From Prodigiosinella confusarubida (GTDB taxonomy: Bacteria; Pseudomonadota; Gammaproteobacteria; Enterobacterales; Enterobacteriaceae): a stretch of DNA of 64,000 bases. This document shows positions 63,379 through 64,000 of the stretch, piece by piece (the first letter of the stretch is position 1; every line of letters starts with the position of its first letter). The notes under the pieces are model-generated. The model was given only the letters and a program-made list of their open reading frames with translations, was not told where the DNA came from and did not search any database. The DNA lies in NCBI RefSeq assembly GCF_002847015.1, contig NZ_CP025085.1, positions 62,001-126,000 on the forward strand. Direction: 5' to 3'. Both the position numbers and the translations under genes were made by a program.

Positions 63379-64000
63379 CAGTAAGTATCTCCAGGGCGTA
63401 ATGCCAGCCCGCCTGCGATGACAAATGCTGAAGGCATTGGGGGTAACGGAGGATGCTGCTGGTGAAATGCGACCAGCGGCGACCAGGAGATCAGCATTTC
63501 TGACATCCCGGATAAATCATCAGCAATAGATGAACTGCAATAAACGGGCTCTTCAGTGGCCATTTGATAGCAGGTACTCAGATGTGAAATTAACGCTTGT
63601 TTATCAGTTATATCTTCAGGTTGAAATGTGCCGAAATGCAGGGGGTGATTCAGCGGCGAGGTCCAGAGCCAGTGATCGTCGAAACGATGCAACAGCAGGC
63701 GTTCAGATAACAGCCCAGCTTGCTGCGCCATACAACGTAACGCACAGGGTGTAATATCCATCACTTCAGGCTCCAGACCAGACTGGCTGAAACAGTCCTG
63801 CCAGGCGACCAGCTCTGCGTTTCTAGCTGCGGTCACCAGTAGCGTATCCGCTATTTGTGGATCGGTACGATAGTCAAGTGCCAGCATGTCACGGCTGACC
63901 GGAAGTTTCCGTAGCGCCATTTTTTCAATATATTCGCCACGCGCCGGCTCACGCAGACGTTTGTCTGGTTGGGGTAGACGTTGTTGCAATATCTGTGATG
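63378..64000 (-). CDS. hofM: HofM, PilM-like protein (5' end outside window)
   Basis: The C-terminal 207 or so residues of a PilM-like actin-fold ATPase that binds PilN on the cytoplasmic side. VTAARNAELVAWQDCFSQSG and LEPEVMDITPCALRCMA match the PilM pattern (conserved VD/I-P-A near the subdomain boundary). The frame is open to the window edge, so the start lies beyond 64000. In E. coli this operon is CRP/Sxy-dependent; its promoter is not in view. Confidence 0.85.
   Translation of the reverse strand, partial: SQILQQRLPQPDKRLREPARGEYIEKMALRKLPVSRDMLALDYRTDPQIADTLLVTAARNAELVAWQDCFSQSGLEPEVMDITPCALRCMAQQAGLLSERLLLHRFDDHWLWTSPLNHPLHFGTFQPEDITDKQALISHLSTCYQMATEEPVYCSSSIADDLSGMSEMLISWSPLVAFHQQHPPLPPMPSAFVIAGGLALRPGDTY

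Overview
The window is a stretch of enterobacterial core chromosome. Gene content, protein lengths and many recognisable sequences are close to Escherichia coli. The neighbour order, and a few non-E. coli genes (a PL5-type lyase, a GFA-family protein, a class II aldolase), point to a soft-rot relative in the Pectobacteriaceae (Pectobacterium, Dickeya, Brenneria or similar). This is inference from memory; the genus cannot be fixed without a search. I see no rRNA, tRNA, insertion sequence, prophage, integron or CRISPR array.

Layout. 1-2.9 kb: the end of an unidentified gene, a ketose-bisphosphate aldolase, the quinone reductase gene mdaB and a convergent LysR regulator. 2.9-7.4 kb (minus strand): nudF-yqiB-cpdA-yqiA-parE. 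7.4-12 kb: tolC, ygiB and ygiC, with convergent ygiD. 12.2-12.7 kb: rnpB (RNase P RNA) with a clear promoter and terminator. 12.7-17.2 kb: rsmI, divergent from lpoA-yraN-diaA-dolP. 17.3-20.1 kb (minus): a secreted alginate-lyase-like protein, mtgA and elbB. 20.2-23.7 kb: the sRNA gene arcZ, its terminator overlapping the end of convergent arcB, then yhcC. 24.4-30.3 kb: gltB-gltD behind a 679-bp regulatory region. 30.3-34.6 kb (minus): a GFA protein, sspA-sspB, rplM-rpsI and zapE. 34.8-37.9 kb: zapG, degQ, degS. 38-42.8 kb (minus): mlaFEDCB, ibaG and murA. 43.1-51.2 kb: yrbG-kdsD-kdsC-lptC-lptA-lptB-rpoN-hpf-ptsN-rapZ-npr. 51.4-54 kb: rnk, pmbA, yjgA. 54-60.3 kb (minus): aroK-aroB-damX-dam-rpe-gph-trpS. 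60.6-64 kb (minus): hofMNOPQ, with hofM cut by the window edge.

How they work together. Envelope biogenesis dominates: Mla lipid transport, KDO synthesis and the Lpt LPS-transport parts, MurA, LpoA, MtgA, DolP, TolC, DegQ and DegS, ZapE/ZapG and DamX for division. A second theme is nitrogen and global control: glutamate synthase, sigma-54, the nitrogen PTS (PtsN, Npr), RapZ, ArcB with ArcZ, SspA/SspB and cAMP breakdown by CpdA.

I did not find a convincing undescribed system. The observations most worth following are the PL5-like lyase gene between dolP and mtgA, a yraN gene with no AUG, GUG or UUG start that would cover its conserved N-terminus, a sigma-E-like promoter before degQ, a marbox-like site before tolC, the arcZ/arcB overlap, an in-frame hexanucleotide repeat in lpoA and a 21-bp duplication of the zapE stop region.
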